Origin: an uncultured Succinivibrionaceae bacterium | Lineage (GTDB): Bacteria; Pseudomonadota; Gammaproteobacteria; Enterobacterales; Succinivibrionaceae | Assembly (NCBI GenBank): GCA_949286015.1 | Contig: CASEBB010000055.1 | Location: forward strand, 1-50,956 | Direction: 5' to 3' | DNA length: 50,956 nucleotides | Part shown: piece by piece, positions 46,886-50,956 of the stretch | How positions within the stretch are numbered: the stretch's first letter is position 1 | Layout of the letters: every line of letters begins with the position of its first letter | Notes under the pieces: generated by a model | Seen by the model: the letters and a program-made list of their open reading frames with translations, nothing else | What the model was told of the DNA's origin: nothing | The model's database searches: none | Translations under genes and position numbers: made by a program

Positions 46886-47962
46886 ATGACCACCACGCAC
46901 AAACCACCTCAAGCCTCTGCCTCAACCACGCCCTCCTCTGCCACCACAGCAGGAGCATCAGAAACAGCAACAGCAGAAAAGCCACTGTCTGCTCCTCCTA
47001 CAAACTCTAATGCCGCTACCGCAGCCCCTGCCGTCACTGCGCATAACGCTGATACTGCTGCGTCACCTCTGCCAGAGCCTAATGACCATAGCCACGGCTA
47101 TCACTACTCCGAGATCTCTACACCAGGCACCGAGCACGGCCACTGGCACTGGGATAACGAGCGCTTAGAGCTTAACCATCCTGCAGATGAGGAGTTAGCG
47201 CTCAAAACCAAGCTGCTAGCTACCTTAGGCTGGCGCTTAGCCTCCTGTGGTGCCGAAACCCGCCTCATTGTGCAGTCCGTAAAGAAGATGGCTTACGACT
47301 TAGGTTGCCACGCCATTGATCTGAGCATCAGCCGTAACGGCATCCTCGTCAAGCTGCGTAATGGACAAAAGGTCAGCGTGGAGTACATGGAGATTCGCCA
47401 CTTTGTCATCAATATGGACTCCTTAGCCCGCCTCCATGAGATCTGCCTGCAGGTGTCCGAGGGTAAGCTTACTGATCTGCACAAGATCTTTTTTACCATT
47501 CGTGCAGTGCGTCCCCGCCACTACAACCACAAGCACATCATTGTGATTGAGGCCTTAGCCGGAGCGGGCTTTGCCTACCTCAATGGTGGCCATTTAGGCG
47601 TGTGCATCAGCGCACTCTTAGGCGGTCTCTGCCTCATGTTTTTCCGCTTTCTCTTTATCAAGCGCGGCTTCTTTGAGACCTTTACCTTTATGCTCTCGGC
47701 GTGCATTGGCAGTTTGGTGGCCAGCCTTGTCGCGCACTATGGCTTTGCGGTGTCCTCTTTTGAAGTAACCTTAGCGGCAACAGCGACGACCTTACTCTTA
47801 GTGCCAGGCTTCCCGCTCATAAACGGCTTTTTGGACATCTTTAAGGGCTACGTCACCATGGGCTTTAACCGCTTGGTGATTGCCGTTGTAGTGGTCATGT
47901 CAGCAGCGATTGGTTTGCTGACTTCCACCTACATCTCAAACCTGATCTTTCAGCTGATTTAG
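46886..47962 (+). CDS. yjjP: ThrE-family exporter, large subunit (YjjP-like, DUF1212)
   Basis: A 358-residue inner-membrane protein. Residues 1-115 form a disordered Thr/Ala/Pro-rich extension ending in a His-rich stretch (HSHGYHY, EHGHWHW), absent from the 256-residue E. coli YjjP. The core then follows the DUF1212/ThrE N-terminal pattern: LGWRLASCGAETRLIVQSVKKMA, VKLRNGQKVSVEYME, and five hydrophobic segments with ATATTLLLVPGFPLINGFLDIFKG, the family's conserved proline-glycine loop. It pairs with the DUF3815 protein encoded 104 bp downstream to form a complete transporter. In E. coli YjjPB is reported to take part in succinate export; corynebacterial ThrE exports threonine and serine. Succinate is the more attractive guess here, but unproven. 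The His-rich segment could bind metal. Confidence 0.85.
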   Translation: MTTTHKPPQASASTTPSSATTAGASETATAEKPLSAPPTNSNAATAAPAVTAHNADTAASPLPEPNDHSHGYHYSEISTPGTEHGHWHWDNERLELNHPADEELALKTKLLATLGWRLASCGAETRLIVQSVKKMAYDLGCHAIDLSISRNGILVKLRNGQKVSVEYMEIRHFVINMDSLARLHEICLQVSEGKLTDLHKIFFTIRAVRPRHYNHKHIIVIEALAGAGFAYLNGGHLGVCISALLGGLCLMFFRFLFIKRGFFETFTFMLSACIGSLVASLVAHYGFAVSSFEVTLAATATTLLLVPGFPLINGFLDIFKGYVTMGFNRLVIAVVVVMSAAIGLLTSTYISNLIFQLI

Positions 47963-47983
47963 GTGCTCGCATTGCTGCGCTGG

Positions 47984-48014
47984 CAGTCAGCAACTTAGCC
48001 AGACTGGCTGACTG
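47984..48014 (+). promoter_or_regulatory. Intercistronic hairpin between yjjP and yjjB
   Basis: CAGTCAGC (47984-47991) pairs perfectly with GCTGACTG (48007-48014). No T-tract follows, so it more likely stabilises or tunes expression within the operon than ends transcription. Confidence 0.45.
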
Positions 48015-48065
48015 ATTTAGCCCCTCTGCACATGTCCTGACGTTTCGTCGCTCCTGAGGCAACAC

Positions 48066-48557
48066 ATGGATATCCTGACCTCATCCCAACTGCTCAACAT
48101 TCTGATTCAGGCCTTAGCGGCCGGTTGTATTGGACCGGCCTTTGCCATGCTCTTTACCGTACCCGCGCGCTATCTGCCGCTGATTGCTCTCATGTCAGCA
48201 CTGACGCGTGGTAGCCGTGCGCTCTTTGTGGAGCTCCACATCAGCATCATTGTGGCGACCTTTTTGGCCTGCTGTATTTGCTCGCTGATCTTTATCTACT
48301 TTGGCCCCAAGCTGCGCACGCCGCGTCCTATCTTTACGGTACCGTGCATCATTTCGCTGATTCCTGGTGTGGATGCATACACAGCTTTACTCTCGCTACT
48401 GAGCATCAGTGAGGGCTTAGAGCGCGAGCAGCTTGCCGAGCACATTACCATTTTGTTCCACAACGGCATGCGCGCGGTAGGAATCATCTTTGCGATTGCG
48501 GTGGGTATTGCGATTCCGCCACTGTTCTTCTACAAGTACCGGCACACCAAGCTCTAA
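48066..48557 (+). CDS. yjjB: ThrE-family exporter, small subunit (YjjB-like, DUF3815)
   Basis: A 163-residue inner-membrane protein with five hydrophobic segments. GAGG lies six bases before ATG. Typical features are an N-terminal helix with GCIGPAFAMLFTVPARYLP (residues 20-38), then GSRALFVE, and the signature IFTVPCIISLIPGVDAYTALL, which matches the conserved P-x-x-x-x-x-x-P-G pattern of YjjB and the ThrE C-terminal half. Length is close to the 157 residues of E. coli YjjB. It follows the DUF1212 gene in the same orientation, and the two are expected to act as one transporter. Confidence 0.87.
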   Translation: MDILTSSQLLNILIQALAAGCIGPAFAMLFTVPARYLPLIALMSALTRGSRALFVELHISIIVATFLACCICSLIFIYFGPKLRTPRPIFTVPCIISLIPGVDAYTALLSLLSISEGLEREQLAEHITILFHNGMRAVGIIFAIAVGIAIPPLFFYKYRHTKL

Positions 48558-49350
48558 GGTAGCACCACCCAAAAGCATTCAAAAGCACTCCCCTCAGGAT
48601 ACCTCTCTTCACGCAGCGACGCCGCCGCTGCTTACTTAGGTGATTACAGTTAGGAGCTACAGCATGAAGAGATGACGGCATTTAATGCCATCGTGCGTGC
48701 CCCTCCTACAGATAAGCTCGGCTCACCTGCCCCCTGCATCTTGAAGAGTAAGCCCTACCAGCTCTTAAGCTTGCAGCCGTCTTTACCTCAATAACTCCTG
48801 ACAGAGAGCGTTTTCCCCCTTGCTCCTTCATAGTATTTTCCCCCTATGTTATGGGCTTAAAATCGGCCTTTGAGGTGGGTTTAGACCCTTGATGCAGAAT
48901 CCTGATAAGGCGCATCAAGCGTCGCTATCGCGACTTATCTCTAAGAGAGGTTAATGGCGATTAGCTTTGCTCACACATGGGGAAAACGCCCTCTCCTGAA
49001 GTGTTACCCCTCTAAACTCAAGTCTGAGCCAAACTCCTGCCCCTCCTAACCTCAAAGAGCCACAGCCCTGATGGCGCTTGCGCAAGCTAAGCTAAGCAGA
49101 CGCTGTCTCTCGCCCAAGTAGTGCTCATGTCCACGTTCAGCAACCCACACTGACGTGCTATGCTCTGCCGTTCCTATTCCCGCCTCAGGGCTCTCATCTG
49201 AGCCGAGAAATCCAAGCTTTACGCTTGAACGCAAACGCGCGATAATCCTACTTACTTCCCCGCAGCTTTAGAGCCGAAAACACCACCTGTGCTCAGCTGG
49301 CGCCGCAGTAAGACTATCCCCTGTCTGCACCTCAGATCGATACTATCCCT
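48558..49350. other. Non-coding gap with a large inverted-repeat element
   Basis: About 0.8 kb without a recognisable gene. Its main feature is the inverted-repeat element at 48804-48995. The rest shows only short open frames. No promoter for the next gene was identified. Confidence 0.4.
48804..48995. repeat. Large inverted-repeat element before the secreted-protein pair
   Basis: GCGTTTTCCCC (48808-48818) is exactly inverted at 48979-48989, and GAGA/TCTC extends the arms with a two-base bulge. Inside are TTGATGC/GCATCAA (48889-48895 with 48912-48918) and GTCGC-TATC-GCGAC (48921-48934). CTCCTGA occurs just outside both arms (48795-48801 and 48993-48999), overlapping the right arm, so a duplication is possible but unclear. 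The size (192 bp) equals that of the element at 30219-30410, though the sequences differ. Confidence 0.5.
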
Positions 49351-50235
49351 ATGCGCTCTGTTCTCGCTTCGCTCTCCGCCCTCTGGCAACACCACCGCCG
49401 CTTCCTGCTGCTTCTTAGCAGTGCGCTCACTGCGACGCTGCCTCTTACTGCTCACACCGTCCCGCAGCCCCTGCCCACTATTCCCCTAAGCACCAGCAGC
49501 TCGCCCTTTGCGCAAGGCGCCATTTTCAGTAACGAGGTATTCTCCGCACAAGAAGACGGTGATAACTACTCCGTACTCCTCTCCTTAAGCCCCAACAACT
49601 TAGGCTATGCGGCTAAAATCGGTGGCTACTACAATACCGAGTCCTGCTCCTTTGCCGGTCAGTGCAGCCTCGAAAATCGTGGCAGCTATTACCACCTCAC
49701 TTGCTATGGCCTCGCCGATAACCCACGTACCATCGCCCGCCCCCGCCTAATCGCCACGTATCTGCCTGCCAGCGCCGAGCTTGCCATTACCACCCTGCCT
49801 ACCGATGTTTGCGGCCCAATGACCAATCTCTTAGCGGAGCTGCATGGGCCCTATATTCGCCAGAGTATGCTGCCTCTACCTGAGGGCTTTGATCTTAGTG
49901 GCCAGTACACCTTAGCTGACAGCCGCCATGGTGGCGACTTTAACAGCTACGGCAGCGTCGAGATGAGCTCCAATGGCAAAACCATGCTGGGCAGCGATGC
50001 CTATAGCATCAAGGTATCCACCACGCATCGCAGTCACAAATGCACCTTTAGCGGCTTTTGCAACATCATTCCGGCCTTTAACCAGCTGGAGTGTATAAAC
50101 GGTGACGATGACCCTAACAACTTCGATTCCTTACAGGGCTTTGTCCGTGATGGCCGTTTAGTCTTTACTGAGGGCACCGTAGAGCACTCATGCGAGAGTG
50201 GCGGCACCATGTACTTTGAGTTTGCCAAGCAATAG
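49351..50235 (+). CDS. Secreted protein with two four-cysteine domains, function unknown
   Basis: A 294-residue protein I do not recognise. The N-terminus looks like a signal sequence: RR followed by FLLLLSSALTATLPL and possible cleavage after THA-type residues near 35. Two copies of a small domain follow. Each has the pattern C-x(2)-x-G-x-C, then an L-x-C-x-x-x-x-D-x-x-N stretch and a fourth Cys: SCSFAGQCSL, HLTCYGLADNP and DVCGPM in the first, and KCTFSGFCNI, LECINGDDDP and HSCESG in the second. Both begin with a beta-rich segment (SGQYTLAD). Four cysteines per domain suggest two disulfides in the periplasm or outside the cell. The neighbouring gene encodes the same domain. The start lacks a clear ribosome site. 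Confidence 0.7.
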   Translation: MRSVLASLSALWQHHRRFLLLLSSALTATLPLTAHTVPQPLPTIPLSTSSSPFAQGAIFSNEVFSAQEDGDNYSVLLSLSPNNLGYAAKIGGYYNTESCSFAGQCSLENRGSYYHLTCYGLADNPRTIARPRLIATYLPASAELAITTLPTDVCGPMTNLLAELHGPYIRQSMLPLPEGFDLSGQYTLADSRHGGDFNSYGSVEMSSNGKTMLGSDAYSIKVSTTHRSHKCTFSGFCNIIPAFNQLECINGDDDPNNFDSLQGFVRDGRLVFTEGTVEHSCESGGTMYFEFAKQ

Positions 50236-50292
50236 AATCCAATCCAGTCCACCCAAGACCTTTGTACCAACTTCAGCAATGAGACCTTGTTT

Positions 50293-50865
50293 ATGACTCG
50301 TCACATTCTGCTCTCTAGCCTTTTAGGTGGCGCCTTGCTGGGCACTACCCTGACCCTGCTCTCACCTGCTGCCATGGCATCGGCCTTGGGTAGCGTGGTC
50401 GGTGAGCAAACAGTCACTGCCAACACTGGCACTACGGCGGCTGCGGCTTCTAACACGCTTTTCCCTGAGGGTGCTGTTTTTGTTAAATCTGCTGACCCAG
50501 ACGTCTCCATGGAGATGGCGCTGCAGCCAGAGAAAGATGGCTATATGGTGTTAATCCAAGGTAGCCAAGGCACGAGCTCCTGCAATTACAGCGGTAACTG
50601 CACCTTTGATGGCAGCGCTGCTTCGCTTACCTGCATCAATGACTCTGATGGCAAGGACAACCCTTTAGTCATCGCTTACAACGCTGCCAAGAAGACGATG
50701 GAAGTCACATCCGATCCAGGCACTGCTTGTGGCATGGGCGCGACGGTACTGGGCCAATACGCGCTGAACGAAAAGGTAAAGCCTCTGCCATGTGATGCTG
50801 ATATTGCTGGCACTTATGGGGTTATGCCAGTTGAAGGCGCCGAGTACAGTGGCGAACTGATCTGA
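50293..50865 (+). CDS. Secreted four-cysteine-domain protein, probably frameshifted
   Basis: A 190-residue open frame starting at ATG 50293 with a signal peptide (HILLSSLLGGALLGTTLTLL, cleavage probably after AMA or ASA). It contains one copy of the domain in the preceding gene: SCNYSGNCTF, SLTCINDSDGKDNP, then TACGMG. A second copy starts with AGTYGVMP but is cut off by TGA at 50863-50865. Immediately before lies a perfect tandem CTGATCTGAT (50857-50866). If one CTGAT is removed, the frame continues as GELMGACAYP and on to SCTYNANF near the window end, which resembles the start of a second domain. The gene is therefore probably a tandem-domain paralogue disrupted by a 5-bp duplication and running past the window edge. 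Confidence 0.72.
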   Translation: MTRHILLSSLLGGALLGTTLTLLSPAAMASALGSVVGEQTVTANTGTTAAAASNTLFPEGAVFVKSADPDVSMEMALQPEKDGYMVLIQGSQGTSSCNYSGNCTFDGSAASLTCINDSDGKDNPLVIAYNAAKKTMEVTSDPGTACGMGATVLGQYALNEKVKPLPCDADIAGTYGVMPVEGAEYSGELI

Positions 50866-50956
50866 TGGGGGCCTGCGCATACCCCATTCGTAAGAGTGGG
50901 GATAAGCAGGCCAAGAGTGTCAGCTGCACATATAACGCGAACTTTACACGACAAGG

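Overview
The window looks like a chromosomal segment from a Gram-negative gammaproteobacterium. Support comes from two giant outer-membrane autotransporters, a PhoA-type alkaline phosphatase, a long Pta with an N-terminal P-loop-like domain, UPF0208/YfbV, YfcH and the split YjjP/YjjB exporter. The retained order yfbV, pta, yfcH and a likely succinate exporter would suit an anaerobic, succinate-forming Succinivibrionaceae-like gut bacterium, but that family assignment is inference.

Layout. Positions 1-8075 hold the 3' part of a giant autotransporter adhesin gene, split by a one-base frameshift near 4784. Positions 8774-14094 hold a Type ISP (LlaGI-like) single-chain restriction-modification enzyme. 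It is broken near 10171 by a lesion that removes helicase motif III and shifts the frame. Positions 15202-25227 hold an intact 3,341-residue paralogue of the first adhesin. Both adhesins are built from modules repeating every 545-660 residues. From 25.2 kb onward the window changes character. Ordinary housekeeping and transport genes are separated by long non-coding gaps, and only about 57% of that part is coding. In order they are a GPH sugar symporter with a consensus CRP site, an EamA transporter, a lipoprotein-type alkaline phosphatase, a YbjJ-like MFS transporter, a NimA-like flavin protein, a GNAT acetyltransferase, a Sel1-like Cys-rich secreted protein, yfbV, a pta with a strikingly Cys-rich N-terminal half, yfcH, an SDR, yjjP-yjjB, and two related secreted proteins with a four-cysteine domain. 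The last of these appears frameshifted by a 5-bp tandem duplication.

Non-coding structure. The gaps are rich in inverted repeats and recurring elements. The clearest is a 152-bp MITE-like element at 26135-26286 with perfect 18-bp terminal inverted repeats and a 6-bp flanking direct repeat (AACGCC). A degenerate relative with another element apparently nested inside lies just after the first adhesin gene. Three elements start with an AAAGGAGG Shine-Dalgarno-like box that a closing stem could sequester. Two copies of a CTCGAG-containing hairpin element, a terminator stem repeated word for word, and several microsatellites (CTA8, TTAC7, GAA7) complete the picture. No tRNA, rRNA, CRISPR array or intact transposase was seen.

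How the genes fit together. The left 25 kb reads as a surface-adhesin and defence island. The right half suits a fermentative lifestyle: acetyl-CoA to acetyl phosphate (Pta), putative C4-dicarboxylate export (YjjPB), sugar uptake under catabolite control, and phosphate scavenging.
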